Source of the DNA: an uncultured Clostridium sp. | Lineage (GTDB): Bacteria; Bacillota; Clostridia; TANB77; CAG-508 | Assembly: GCA_902496295.1 (NCBI GenBank) | Contig: CABVAF010000002.1 | Coordinates: forward strand, 62,001 to 126,000 | DNA: 64,000 nucleotides | Direction of reading: 5' to 3' | Shown here: positions 45,253 through 54,329 of the stretch, in pieces | Layout of the letters: the number at the start of each line of letters is the position of its first letter | How positions within the stretch are numbered: the stretch's first letter is position 1 | The notes under the pieces: generated by a model | Seen by the model: the letters and a program-made list of their open reading frames with translations, nothing else | Told to the model about the DNA's origin: nothing | Databases searched by the model: none | Program-made: the position numbers and the translations under genes

Positions 45253-45353
45253 ATATTAATCCTCCCTATAATTTTTTATTTAATAATATACATCTATTTT
45301 CTTCATTTTTATTGTATATTTTTTCAAATATTTCTTTAATAAATAATTATAAA

Positions 45354-45473
45354 TTATTCATCCATTGGTACTTCTTCAAATTGGTCTGCTGGTACTCCAC
45401 ATACTGGGCAAACTGCTGGTGGTTCTTCTGCAACTACCTCATAACCACATACTTTGCATCTCCATTTTTTCAT
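45354..45473 (-). CDS. Small rubredoxin-like protein
   Basis: A 39-residue protein: MKKWRCKVCGYEVVAEEPPA, then VCPVCGVPADQFEEVPMDE. Two CxxC knuckles (C6, C9, C22, C25) bind one iron in the manner of rubredoxin. It is shorter than normal rubredoxin (about 52 aa) and resembles the rubredoxin part of the rubrerythrin downstream. Its ATG overlaps the perR stop (ATGA), with GGAGG upstream. It probably passes electrons to rubrerythrin. Confidence 0.88.
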   Translation of the reverse strand: MKKWRCKVCGYEVVAEEPPAVCPVCGVPADQFEEVPMDE

Positions 45474-45886
45474 ATTTCTCTTCCTCCTTTCGCTTTTTTC
45501 TTACACTTTTTACATAGCCCTGTTATTGTTATTTCAGAGCCATCTACTTCTGCATTTATTTGTTTTGCAAAATCTTTTAAATCATTATCTAATTGCTTTA
45601 CCTGTTCTTCAAATAAAACTATATCTGTAATATCTCCACATTCTTTACATTCAAAATGTATGTGTGGCATTGTATTACCGTCAAATCTATCCGGCCCAGA
45701 TGATGTTTTAATTCTTATAATTAATCCTTCTTCACATAAGTCTGACAAATTTCTATACACAGTTGCTATACCGATTTCTGGCATTTTACTTTTTAAGTCT
45801 AGGTAAAGTTTTTCTGCTGTAGGATGATCTTTTCTGCTTTTTAATGAATTTAATATTAATTCTCTCTGTTTACTATACTTCTTCAT
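45470..45886 (-). CDS. perR: Peroxide-responsive Fur family repressor PerR
   Basis: A 138-residue Fur family regulator. The winged helix carries HPTAEKLYLDLKSKMPEIGIATVYRNL; the metal region reads GPDRFDGNTMPHIHFECKECGD, with D and H residues placed as in Bacillus PerR, and the structural zinc site is C80, C83, C125, C128. It is first in an operon with rubredoxin and reverse rubrerythrin, which makes PerR more likely than Fur or Zur. A 7-1-7 operator lies about 55 bp upstream, so it likely represses itself. Confidence 0.88.
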   Translation of the reverse strand: MKKYSKQRELILNSLKSRKDHPTAEKLYLDLKSKMPEIGIATVYRNLSDLCEEGLIIRIKTSSGPDRFDGNTMPHIHFECKECGDITDIVLFEEQVKQLDNDLKDFAKQINAEVDGSEITITGLCKKCKKKAKGGREI

Positions 45887-45940
45887 AAATCACCTATATT
45901 ATAACCACTTTCTTTAACTAAAATACATTATATTCTTAAT

Positions 45941-45955
45941 TGATAATGATTATCA
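45941..45955 (-). promoter_or_regulatory. Fur/PerR-type operator
   Basis: TGATAATGATTATCA is a perfect 7-1-7 inverted repeat. It equals the published Bacillus Fur box core; PerR boxes typically have TTATAAT half sites. It sits in the promoter region of perR with several possible -10 boxes (TATAAT at 45931-45936 on the minus strand) beside it. Confidence 0.8.
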
Positions 45956-45976
45956 TTATATTATATCAATATAAAA

Positions 45977-46004
45977 AAAATTTCAATAGTTTTATTGAAA
46001 TTTT
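45977..46004. terminator. Bidirectional terminator
   Basis: AAAATTTCAATA (45977-45988) and TATTGAAATTTT (45993-46004) form a perfect 12-bp stem with a 4-nt loop and T or A runs on both sides. It closes the pilin-like gene at 46016 before the perR promoter. Confidence 0.8.
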
Positions 46005-46015
46005 TTATTTTTATA

Positions 46016-47527
46016 TTATTTTAAGTATAAAGCTATTCTATAAGAATACTCCCTTTCTTTACTCTCTAATGTTCTTTTAGCTATATAATCTGTACTTCCT
46101 AAATTATAATATTGTCCACCTCTTATTACATAACTTTCATTTGCTTTTTCTACAGTCCATTCATAATTGTTTCCTGCCATATCATAAATATTGTTTGTCA
46201 CCCAGCTTCCACTATATCCTGTTGTTTTAGGTTTATTAGACATTTGTGTTATATTAATATCTGTAGCACTTTTAGTAGTAAGCCATGCTAATTTTAAATC
46301 ATCATCAATAATACTTTTATTGCTAACAGACATTATATTATAACTATTATAATTATTTTTAGCTATCGGCCAACCTCCTTCTTCTGGTATATCTATATTT
46401 TCCTTTTGTAATGCATATACGGTAATATCTATAGTTGCTTCTTTATCCTGCATAGTATTATTAATATTTGTTTTTATTTCTGGAACATTCCAATTATACC
46501 ATTCTCCTTCATTATCTAAGCATTCTTCTGGCAACTCTTTTGAGTTAACAAAATCACTTTTATTTTTTATAATATTATCTGGGTCATTTATTTCATACTC
46601 TAATCTTATATATGCAGCATCACTACCTTCATCTAAACGAGTACTTAATGCAAAACTAGAACTACTTTCATATGATGGCACTATAAATTCATTATTTGAT
46701 GCATACAAAAATATACTTATAGTACCCAATTTCCCAACTTTGAATATATCTAACAGGCTACTATAACCTGTTTTTACTATTGGCAATCTGTTTTCTGTTT
46801 CTTTGCTTGTTGTAATGTTGTTATTATCTTTAACAACATAGTTAGCATAATTTCCATATTGTGAACTATCTTTAATATTAAAATTACTTGAAATAAAGTT
46901 TACCACAGAGTCCCACTGTTTGCCATGTATTAATGTTGAGCTTACAGAAGAAGTATTGTACATATTCTTTGAAGAATTAATTGCCTCGTCTAAGCTAACT
47001 TGTGATGTTTCTTTTCCTTGCTTTACAACTGTTTCTCTATTTTCTACTCCTGTTTCATATCTTCCAACATAAAATCCACCATATTTTTCTATACTAGCTT
47101 CTATACTTTGACTTTCAGCTGTCATTTCTTCGTCTATATCTTCTGAATATGTTAATCCAGATTCATCAAAATCTGTTGTTCCGTAGCTTTCTACAGGTAT
47201 CCACACAAATTGATTACCCTTTAGACTACTAGCTACTTCATGTGAATCTCCCTTATTATAGTCTTCTTCATTATCTGATATAATAAGCCCTGTCTCTTTG
47301 TCTCCTCCAACATAATAAAATCCATCTGGAATAATTACTCCATCTACAGTATTATTGTCTCCTGAATTTCCATTAAGCATGCTATCTAATTCATTATATA
47401 GTTCATTTAGTCTTTGTTGTTCATCTATTATAGCAGCGTCCATTTTATTTGAAGCCTCTTGAGCCTTTTTTATAATTCCGTTGTCATTAAATATTGCATT
47501 TATTGTTACACTTGCTAAAATAAGCAA
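46016..47527 (-). CDS. Pilin-like surface protein with sulfatase-modifying-factor-like fold, 5' end lost
   Basis: The open frame gives 503 residues from TTG 47527, but it begins inside a pilin-type helix: LILASVTINAIFNDNGIIKKAQEAS. The frame extends upstream only to FFALVVTIIVLL and stops at 47579-47581 without a good start or ribosome binding site, so the leader and first part of the helix (expected KGITLVALVVTIIVLL) are missing. The break lies at the T-run of the fabI terminator. The body has FYVGRYETG and a C-terminal NNYEWTVE...VIRGGQYYN...YRIALYLK, like FGE/SUMF1-type domains joined to pilin helices in Clostridia. Probably a non-functional or remodelled gene; a functional protein would need an unusual start. 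Confidence 0.6.
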   Translation of the reverse strand: MLILASVTINAIFNDNGIIKKAQEASNKMDAAIIDEQQRLNELYNELDSMLNGNSGDNNTVDGVIIPDGFYYVGGDKETGLIISDNEEDYNKGDSHEVASSLKGNQFVWIPVESYGTTDFDESGLTYSEDIDEEMTAESQSIEASIEKYGGFYVGRYETGVENRETVVKQGKETSQVSLDEAINSSKNMYNTSSVSSTLIHGKQWDSVVNFISSNFNIKDSSQYGNYANYVVKDNNNITTSKETENRLPIVKTGYSSLLDIFKVGKLGTISIFLYASNNEFIVPSYESSSSFALSTRLDEGSDAAYIRLEYEINDPDNIIKNKSDFVNSKELPEECLDNEGEWYNWNVPEIKTNINNTMQDKEATIDITVYALQKENIDIPEEGGWPIAKNNYNSYNIMSVSNKSIIDDDLKLAWLTTKSATDINITQMSNKPKTTGYSGSWVTNNIYDMAGNNYEWTVEKANESYVIRGGQYYNLGSTDYIAKRTLESKEREYSYRIALYLK

Positions 47528-47551
47528 TACTATAATTGTTACAACTAGTGC

Positions 47552-47608
47552 AAAAAAATTGTAGCAAATTATCTTCTCTTAATTATTGAAAAGATAATTT
47601 GCTACAAT
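47552..47608 (-). terminator. Terminator of the fatty acid operon (after fabI)
   Basis: An 18-bp perfect stem (47558-47575 with 47591-47608; core TAGCAAATTATC) with a 15-nt loop ends in seven T on the minus strand. The T-run is also the first part of the remaining pilin-like reading frame. Confidence 0.88.
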
Positions 47609-47613
47609 ATCTT

Positions 47614-48384
47614 TTATACTCCGACAGTTGAAAAACCATTATCTACATGTATTACTTCACCAGTAATTGCAGATGACATATCACTAAACAAGAATGATGC
47701 CGTATCTCCAACTTGTTTTGTTGTTACATTTTGATGTAATGGTGCTCTTTCTTCTACTACATCAAGTATAGTTCCAAAATCTTTTATTCCTTTTGCAGAC
47801 AATGTTTTTATAGGCCCTGCGGAAATAGCATTTATACGCATTTTGTCTTTTCCTAAGTCTCTTGCTAAATAACGAATACTTGCTTCTAAAGCAGCTTTTG
47901 CAACTCCCATAACATTATATCCTTCTACAGACTTCTCTGAACCCCAATATGTTAATGCTACTATGCTTGCACCTTCTCCTAACATATCAAGTTCTTTAGC
48001 TATTCTAGAAATTGCAACTAATGAATATGCGCTTATATCTCCTGCATGATTAAATCCATCTCTTGATGTTTTTATAAAGTCATTTCTTAAATCTTCTGTA
48101 TTTGCATGTGCAATACTATGTAATATACCATCAACTTTTCCAACTTCTTGTTTTATTTGCCCAAAACATTTTCTTATATCTTCGTCTGTTGCAACATCAC
48201 ATGGGTATGATTTAGCACCTGGTATTTCAGAAATTAAATCTAATATTTTATCTTCCTTTTCTGTTGGATGATGTGTAAATATTACCTTTGCACCATTTTC
48301 ATAAGCAGACATTGCTGCTCCCCATGCAATACTCCATTTGTTCCTAATTCCCATAATTAATATTGTTTTTCCTTCTAATAACAT
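47614..48384 (-). CDS. fabI: Enoyl-ACP reductase (NADH) FabI
   Basis: A 256-residue short-chain dehydrogenase that performs the last step of each fatty acid elongation cycle. FabI features: GKTILIMGIRNKWSIAWG at the nucleotide site, HSIAHA, and the catalytic YNVMGVAKAALE with Tyr and Lys six apart. FabI is the target of triclosan; many Clostridia use FabK in its place, and none is seen here. Last gene of the operon, followed by a strong terminator. Confidence 0.95.
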   Translation of the reverse strand: MLLEGKTILIMGIRNKWSIAWGAAMSAYENGAKVIFTHHPTEKEDKILDLISEIPGAKSYPCDVATDEDIRKCFGQIKQEVGKVDGILHSIAHANTEDLRNDFIKTSRDGFNHAGDISAYSLVAISRIAKELDMLGEGASIVALTYWGSEKSVEGYNVMGVAKAALEASIRYLARDLGKDKMRINAISAGPIKTLSAKGIKDFGTILDVVEERAPLHQNVTTKQVGDTASFLFSDMSSAITGEVIHVDNGFSTVGV

Positions 48385-48505
48385 CTTTTATCCACCTTTC
48401 TAATTTTTAATTAAAATTTTTTTATTTTTTCAGATTCTTATTACTTTTAATTTTTATAATTTGTTTTTAACTTTTCCATTCTTAAGTTCTTTACTATATT
48501 CTATT

Positions 48506-49309
48506 TTATAAGTCTCTACCTATTTTTCTATATTTTTCATATCTATTTTCTATTAAATCTTCTGGATTTTCTTTTAATAGTTTCTTTAAATCCTTTTTTA
48601 TAGTATCTTTCAAGCTTTCTGCTACTTTTTCCAAATCTTCTTGTGCTCCATTTTCTGGTTCTTTTACAATTTCGTCTATTATATTTAATTTTTTCAAATC
48701 ATATGAAGTAATTTTCATATGTTCTGCTGCTTCCTTGCTCTTACTAGAATCTTTATATAAAATACTTGCAAATCCTTCTGGTGAAAGTATACTATATACC
48801 GCGTTTTCAAGCATTATTATTTTATCTGAAACGCATATAGCAAGTGCACCTCCACTTGAGCCTTCTCCAATTACCACTGCAATAATTGGAACTTTTAGTC
48901 TAGACATTTCCATCATACTTCTAGCTATTGCTTCTCCTTGTCCTCTTTCTTCTGCTCCCATTCCAGGATAAGCTCCTGGTGTATCTATAAAAGTTATTAT
49001 TGGTCTACCAAATTTTTCTGCTTGTTTCATTAGTCTTAAAGCCTTTCTATAGCCTTCTGGCTCTGGCATTCCAAAGTTTCTTTCCATATTTTCTTTTGTA
49101 GTTTTTCCTTTTTGCTCTCCTATAACTGTTACTGGCATTCCATCTAAATATGCAATACCTCCAACAATAGACTTATCGTCTCCATATAGTCTATCTCCAT
49201 GTAGTTCCATAAACTCATCAAAAATATATTTTATATAGTCTAATGACTTTGGTCTATCTGCTTTTCTTGCAAGTAGCACTCTATCCCATGCACTTATACT
49301 ATTTGCCAT
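48506..49309 (-). CDS. accA: Acetyl-CoA carboxylase carboxyltransferase alpha subunit
   Basis: With AccD it moves the carboxyl group from biotin to acetyl-CoA to make malonyl-CoA. The 267-residue sequence has the crotonase-like core with [31 protein letters not shown] and [18 protein letters not shown]. It lacks a long N-terminal extension. It lies between accD and fabI in the fatty acid operon. Confidence 0.95.
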   Translation of the reverse strand: MANSISAWDRVLLARKADRPKSLDYIKYIFDEFMELHGDRLYGDDKSIVGGIAYLDGMPVTVIGEQKGKTTKENMERNFGMPEPEGYRKALRLMKQAEKFGRPIITFIDTPGAYPGMGAEERGQGEAIARSMMEMSRLKVPIIAVVIGEGSSGGALAICVSDKIIMLENAVYSILSPEGFASILYKDSSKSKEAAEHMKITSYDLKKLNIIDEIVKEPENGAQEDLEKVAESLKDTIKKDLKKLLKENPEDLIENRYEKYRKIGRDL

Positions 49310-49349
49310 TTTTATCTTCCTTTCATAAGAAATTTACTTGACTTTATTC

Positions 49350-50207
49350 TTATATTTTATCTTTTTTGTGAAATTTTAATATCTTGTATAAAGTTTCTTT
49401 CATGTCTTTTCTTTCTACAATTTTATCTATAAACCCATGCTCTAATAAAAATTCTGCTCTTTGGAAACCTTCTGGAAGTTTTTGTTTTACAGTTTGTTCA
49501 ATTACTCTTGGTCCTGCAAAACCTATTAAAGCATTTGGCTCTGCTAAAATTATATCTCCTAAGCTTGCAAAACTTGCTGTAACTCCTCCAGTTGTTGGGT
49601 CTGTTAAAACAGATATATAAAGAAGACCAGCCTCATTTAATTTAGCTAATGCTTCTGATGTTTTAGCCATTTGCATAAGAGAAATTAATCCCTCTTGCAT
49701 TCTAGCACCACCAGATACGCAAAATATTATAATAGGTAATTTCTTTTCTATGGCATCTTCTATAGCACATGTTATTTTTTCTCCAACAACACTTCCCATA
49801 CTACCCATCATAAAGTTTCCATCCATAACAGCTATTACAACATCTTCTCCATTTATTTTTCCGAAACCTGTTTTTACAGCCTCGTTTATTTGTGTTTTTT
49901 CTTTTAATGATTGTATTTTCTTTTCATAACCTTCAAATTTTAAAGGATTTTTTGTTGTCATATTTTCATTTGTTTCAACAAAAGTTCCCTCATCAATTAT
50001 TTGATGTATTCTTCTTCTCGCAGATACTCTAAAATGTTTACCACAATTTGGACATACGCTTAAATTATTATGTACCTCTTCTTTGTACAAAATTTCTTTA
50101 CAGCTATCACATTTTACCCATTTTCCAACAAGCATATCTGATGCTTTTACATTTTTTTCTGGTTCTTCATCTGACTTATTTATTTTTCTTATTTTATCTA
50201 TAACCAT
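49350..50207 (-). CDS. accD: Acetyl-CoA carboxylase carboxyltransferase beta subunit
   Basis: Partner of AccA. An N-terminal zinc ribbon with C33, C36, C52 and C55 ([20 protein letters not shown]) precedes the crotonase-like domain ([32 protein letters not shown]). Length 285 aa. Genes accC, accD and accA follow one another with gaps of 10 and 40 nt, so they are co-transcribed. Confidence 0.96.
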   Translation of the reverse strand: MVIDKIRKINKSDEEPEKNVKASDMLVGKWVKCDSCKEILYKEEVHNNLSVCPNCGKHFRVSARRRIHQIIDEGTFVETNENMTTKNPLKFEGYEKKIQSLKEKTQINEAVKTGFGKINGEDVVIAVMDGNFMMGSMGSVVGEKITCAIEDAIEKKLPIIIFCVSGGARMQEGLISLMQMAKTSEALAKLNEAGLLYISVLTDPTTGGVTASFASLGDIILAEPNALIGFAGPRVIEQTVKQKLPEGFQRAEFLLEHGFIDKIVERKDMKETLYKILKFHKKDKI

Positions 50208-50217
50208 GTTTTTCTCC

Positions 50218-51552
50218 TTAATTCTTTTCTATAAATGAAGTGTCATAATTATTATTTATAAAATCTTCATTTTCTAATATTTTGTATAAGAAGTCTATGT
50301 TCGTAGTTATTCCATCTACTATAAATTCTCCTAATGCACTTTTCATTTTTGCTATACATTCGTTTCTATCATTTCCGTGAACTATAACTTTTGCAATCAT
50401 TGAATCATAGCACGCTGGAATTGTATAGTCCGCATAAATTGCAGTATCTACTCTTATTCCGTTTCCACCTGGTAAGTGTAATCCTGTAATTTTTCCGGGA
50501 CAAGGCATAAAGTTTTTATCTGGATTCTCAGCGTTTACTCTACATTCAATTGCATGTCCTGTAAATATAATATCCTTTTGAGAATACTTTAGTTTTTCTC
50601 CCCCCGCTATTTTAATTTGTTCCTTTACTATATCTATTCCAGTTACAAATTCAGTTACTGGGTGCTCTACTTGAAGCCTTGTATTCATTTCCATAAAATA
50701 ATAATTTTTATTTTTGTCTACTAAAAATTCTATAGTTCCTGCATTACTGTATCCAACTTCTTTTACAGCTTTAACAACAGTTTCACCCATTTTCTTTCTT
50801 AATTTTTCATCAATTGCCATTGATGGGCTTTCCTCTAAAACTTTCTGGTGCCTTCTTTGTACTGAGCAATCTCTTTCTCCTAAAGATACAGCATTTCCAT
50901 GTTCATCTGCTAAGACTTGAATTTCAACATGTCTTGGATTTTCTATAAACTTTTCTATATAAATACTATCATCACTAAAAGAATTTTTAGCTTCTTGTTT
51001 AACTAAATCATACTCTTTAATAAGTTCTTTTTCAGAATAAGCTACTCTTATTCCTTTTCCTCCTCCACCTGCTGATGCTTTTAAAATAACTGGATAACCA
51101 ATTTTTTCTGCAATTTTCATTGCTTCTGAGACACTATTTATTACACCTTCTGAGCCAGGAACAACTGGTACTCCTGCTTTTTTCATTGTCTCTTTCGCTT
51201 TAGACTTATTTCCCATAAGATCTATTAATTTATAAGAAGGTCCTATAAATTTTATTCCTATTTCGTCGCAAATTTTTGCAAAATGGCTATTTTCAGATAA
51301 GAATCCAAACCCTGGATGTATGCTATCACAGCCCTTTAAACATGCTGCTTCTATAATGTTCTTTATATTTAAATAACTTTTGCTAGATTTTGCAGGTCCT
51401 ATACATACTGCTTCGTCTGCAAGTTTTACATGCAAAGCGTCTTTATCTGCTTCTGAATATACAGCAACAGATTGTATTCCCATTTCTCTGCATGCTCTTA
51501 TTATTCTTACCGCTACCTCTCCTCTATTTGCAACTAAAACTTTTTTTAACAT
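50218..51552 (-). CDS. accC: Biotin carboxylase
   Basis: ATP-dependent enzyme that carboxylates the biotin of AccB. N-terminal [21 protein letters not shown], the ATP-grasp loop [12 protein letters not shown] and the active-site [15 protein letters not shown] are all present. The length of 444 aa is standard. Upstream, an orphan gene on the opposite strand (51567-52011) separates it from fabZ. Confidence 0.97.
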   Translation of the reverse strand: MLKKVLVANRGEVAVRIIRACREMGIQSVAVYSEADKDALHVKLADEAVCIGPAKSSKSYLNIKNIIEAACLKGCDSIHPGFGFLSENSHFAKICDEIGIKFIGPSYKLIDLMGNKSKAKETMKKAGVPVVPGSEGVINSVSEAMKIAEKIGYPVILKASAGGGGKGIRVAYSEKELIKEYDLVKQEAKNSFSDDSIYIEKFIENPRHVEIQVLADEHGNAVSLGERDCSVQRRHQKVLEESPSMAIDEKLRKKMGETVVKAVKEVGYSNAGTIEFLVDKNKNYYFMEMNTRLQVEHPVTEFVTGIDIVKEQIKIAGGEKLKYSQKDIIFTGHAIECRVNAENPDKNFMPCPGKITGLHLPGGNGIRVDTAIYADYTIPACYDSMIAKVIVHGNDRNECIAKMKSALGEFIVDGITTNIDFLYKILENEDFINNNYDTSFIEKN

Positions 51553-51566
51553 ATTCCATTTTCTCC

Positions 51567-51595
51567 TTGTTATTAAGATTTATTTGTGCTAGAAT
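51567..51595 (+). promoter_or_regulatory. Sigma-A promoter of orphan gene 3
   Basis: TTGTTA (51567-51572), 17-nt spacer, TAGAAT (51590-51595). It points away from accC and into the small gene at 51629. Confidence 0.65.
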
Positions 51596-51628
51596 AATAA
51601 CTACCAACTCTTGAAGGGAGTGTTTATA

Positions 51629-51961
51629 ATGAATGATGTTGCTTCCTACTACTTCGACTTGGGAAAGCAAGACGCTTTCAGGTTCAAAGGTCACGTCAAA
51701 GCAACTGTTGAAGCAGACAACTCTTGTTTCTACCGGCTCGGCGTGCTGAGCGAGAGATACAAGAATTGTCCCAAACGTTTAGCCCTCATAGAGGAGCTTT
51801 GTCGGGAGTTTTCGTTTTACGACGAGCTTCCAAACCATGTGGTCATTACTCTAAAATATGACTACAGCCATCGTCTCCTTAAAAGAATGATGGACAACTT
51901 GGGATATCATGTCCCTGCACGTCCTAATTTCTTAGGTTTTAACGCCTGGAGAATTTTCTAA
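51629..51961 (+). CDS. Orphan small protein of unusual composition inside the fatty acid operon (cassette 3)
   Basis: A 110-residue protein, unrecognised, starting MNDVASYYFDLGKQDAFRF and ending PNFLGFNAWRIF. It is mixed alpha/beta in look, has no signal peptide and only two cysteines. ATG 51629 is chosen over the in-frame TTG at 51611 because AAGGGAG (51614-51620) lies 8 nt before it. The codons are much richer in G and C than those of accC and fabZ. It has its own promoter and a perfect terminator, and runs against the operon in which it is embedded. The leader (CCAA, TTGAAGGGAGT, TTTATAATG) matches that of orphan gene 2. Insertion as a unit is inferred. Confidence 0.68.
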   Translation: MNDVASYYFDLGKQDAFRFKGHVKATVEADNSCFYRLGVLSERYKNCPKRLALIEELCREFSFYDELPNHVVITLKYDYSHRLLKRMMDNLGYHVPARPNFLGFNAWRIF

Positions 51962-51980
51962 GTTCAACATTTTTTCACTT

Positions 51981-52011
51981 TCTGGGTGGCTCCTGCCACC
52001 CAGAATTCTTT
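51981..52011 (+). terminator. Terminator of orphan gene 3
   Basis: TCTGGGTGGC (51981-51990) and GCCACCCAGA (51995-52004) form a perfect 10-bp GC-rich stem with a 4-nt loop, then ATTCTTTTTATTTT. On the minus strand no T-run follows, so the fatty acid operon can read through. Confidence 0.88.
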
Positions 52012-52059
52012 TTATTTTTATACTTTTATAGTTTGCGATTCTAACATCTTACTATTATC

Positions 52060-52482
52060 TTATACTATTGCAAAAGTTAACTCTCCTTTTGCTGCAACTT
52101 TTCCATCAACAGTCGCAATTGCTTCTCCAACGCCAATTGGACCTTTTTGCTTTATAATTTTTACTTCTAATTTTAAAACATCTCCTGGTAAAACTGGCTT
52201 CTTAAAACGTAATTTATCAATTCCACCAAATAATGCATTCTTACCTTTGTTTTCTTCCATAGAAAGAATTGCTACTGCTCCAGTTTGAGCTAATGATTCA
52301 ACTATAAGAACACCTGGCATAATTGGATTACCTGGAAAATGTCCTTCAAAATATGGCTCATTTATGCACACATTTTTATATGCTGTACAGCTTTTACCTG
52401 GAATTAGTTCTTCTACCTTATCTATCATTAAAATAGGTGGTCTTTGTGGAATTATTTTCATAATTTCGTTTATATCTAACAT
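52060..52482 (-). CDS. fabZ: 3-hydroxyacyl-ACP dehydratase FabZ
   Basis: A 140-residue hot-dog fold enzyme that removes water from 3-hydroxyacyl-ACP. The catalytic region reads [25 protein letters not shown] with the active His and Glu. It is co-transcribed with accB (15-nt gap) upstream. The orphan gene at 51629 lies directly after it on the other strand. Confidence 0.96.
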   Translation of the reverse strand: MLDINEIMKIIPQRPPILMIDKVEELIPGKSCTAYKNVCINEPYFEGHFPGNPIMPGVLIVESLAQTGAVAILSMEENKGKNALFGGIDKLRFKKPVLPGDVLKLEVKIIKQKGPIGVGEAIATVDGKVAAKGELTFAIV

Positions 52483-52497
52483 TTATAATTCTCCTCT

Positions 52498-52992
52498 TTA
52501 TTTTAATTTAAATAATACACTTCCGTATTCTACTAAGTCTTCATCATTATAGCATATTTCTGCTATTTCGCCATCTACATCACTTTCTATTTCGTTCATT
52601 AATTTCATGGCTTCTATAATGCAAAGTACATCTCCTTTTTTTACTTTGTCTCCCACTTTAACAAATGGTTCTGCTGTTGGAGACGCTTTTCCATAAAAAG
52701 TTCCTACCATTGGAGATTTTACTGTTTTATAGTTTTCTTCATTTTTGCTATTGCTTTTTTCAGTAATTTCTTCTTTATTATTTAGATTATTATCTGTATT
52801 TTCAACTACATTTTTTTCCTTGCTTATATTTTGCATAGATGAATTTTCTACTGCGTCATAGTTTAATCCAGCATATACAATTGGACTTTTTCTCATTTTT
52901 ACTTTTGTTCCTTCTGGAAGTTCTATTTCAATTGAATCTAAGCTAGAATTTTCCATATCTTTCATTAAATTTTTTATTTCAGCGTAATCCAT
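52498..52992 (-). CDS. accB: Biotin carboxyl carrier protein of acetyl-CoA carboxylase
   Basis: A 164-residue protein that carries biotin between AccC and AccAD. The C-terminal biotinyl domain has the motif EAMKLMNEI with the modified lysine at residue 130; the middle (about 55-90) is a flexible N, K, E-rich linker where other species use P and A. The biotin ligase gene is at 57184. Confidence 0.95.
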   Translation of the reverse strand: MDYAEIKNLMKDMENSSLDSIEIELPEGTKVKMRKSPIVYAGLNYDAVENSSMQNISKEKNVVENTDNNLNNKEEITEKSNSKNEENYKTVKSPMVGTFYGKASPTAEPFVKVGDKVKKGDVLCIIEAMKLMNEIESDVDGEIAEICYNDEDLVEYGSVLFKLK

Positions 52993-53012
52993 TTAAAAAT
53001 TTCCTCCTAAAA

Positions 53013-54251
53013 TTAATCTTCATATTTTTTGAATATAATAGAGCTATTATGTCCGCCAAATCCTAAAGAGTTTGACATTACTACTTTTACATCTGCTTTT
53101 CTTCCTACATTTGGTACTATGTCTAAATCGCATTCTTCATCTTTTACCTTATATCCTATTGTTGCAGGAACAAATCCATCTTCAATTGCTTTTATTGATG
53201 CAATTGCCTCTACTCCTCCTGCTGCTCCTAGTAAGTGCCCTGTATTTCCTTTTGTTGAACTTACCATTACAGTTTTTGCAGCTTCTCCTAAGGCTGTTTT
53301 TATTGCCATTGTCTCACATTTATCATTTAAAGGTGTTGATGTACCATGTGCATTAATATATGTAATGTCTTTTGGCTCAATTCCCGCATCTTTTATAGCT
53401 GAAACCATAGCTCTAGCTCCACCTTCTCCTCCTGGAGCTGGTGATGTAATATGATATGCATCAGAACTTGCTCCATATCCAATCATTTCTGCATAAATTT
53501 TTGCTCCTCTTTTTTTAGCATGTTCTAATTCTTCTAGTATAATAATTCCTGCACCTTCGCCCATTACAAATCCGCTTCTTTCTTTATCAAAAGGAATACT
53601 TGCTCTTGTTGGGTCTGTTTCTTGTGTAAGTGCTTTTATGTTAGCAAATCCTGCTATACCTGTTGGAGTTATTGAGCCTTCTGTTCCACCGGCTAATACA
53701 GCATCTTGATATCCGTGTCTTATCATTCTAAATGCCTCTCCAATTGAATGAGTAGCACTAGCACATGCTGTAACTGCACAATAAGATTCTCCTTTTATTC
53801 CTAAGTCTATTGCTACATTTCCGGCAGCCATATTACAAATTGCCATTGGTATGTACATAGGAGAAACTCTGTCTGGTCCTTTTTCTACTAAAGCTCTATT
53901 TTCTTTTTCTATTGTTCCAAGTCCTCCTATACCAGAACCTAATACAACTCCCATTCTTGTTAAATCTGTATTTTCTTCATTTATTCCGCTATCTTTAAAA
54001 GCTTCTCTTGAAGCTACTATAGCTAATTGTGTAAATCTGTCTAATCTTTTACAACTTCTTTTGTCAAAATAATCTTCTGGATTAAAATTCTTTACTTCCC
54101 CTGCCACATGAACTTTTTGGTCTGTTGTATCAAATGCTGTTATTTCAGCTATACCACATTTACCTTCCTTTAATCCATTCCAAAATTCCTCTGCATTATT
54201 TCCAATAGGTGTTATTGCACCTATACCTGTAACAACAACTCTTCTTTCCAT
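53013..54251 (-). CDS. fabF: 3-oxoacyl-ACP synthase II FabF
   Basis: Condensing enzyme that extends acyl-ACP with malonyl-ACP. The Cys-His-His triad is visible: C163 in VTACASATHSI, His in NAHGTSTPLND near 302, and His in KGNTGHLLGAAG near 338. Length 412 aa. It lies between fabG and accB in the operon. Confidence 0.97.
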   Translation of the reverse strand: MERRVVVTGIGAITPIGNNAEEFWNGLKEGKCGIAEITAFDTTDQKVHVAGEVKNFNPEDYFDKRSCKRLDRFTQLAIVASREAFKDSGINEENTDLTRMGVVLGSGIGGLGTIEKENRALVEKGPDRVSPMYIPMAICNMAAGNVAIDLGIKGESYCAVTACASATHSIGEAFRMIRHGYQDAVLAGGTEGSITPTGIAGFANIKALTQETDPTRASIPFDKERSGFVMGEGAGIIILEELEHAKKRGAKIYAEMIGYGASSDAYHITSPAPGGEGGARAMVSAIKDAGIEPKDITYINAHGTSTPLNDKCETMAIKTALGEAAKTVMVSSTKGNTGHLLGAAGGVEAIASIKAIEDGFVPATIGYKVKDEECDLDIVPNVGRKADVKVVMSNSLGFGGHNSSIIFKKYED

Positions 54252-54329
54252 ACTTACTCCTTCTTAACTGAATAAATTATAATCTTATTTAAATATTACT
54301 TAATAAATTTTATAAACATGTAATTTAAA

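Noticed and set aside
45069..45806. Plus-strand ORF of 245 codons
   Set aside because: Antisense shadow of rubrerythrin, rubredoxin and perR, all of which are well supported.
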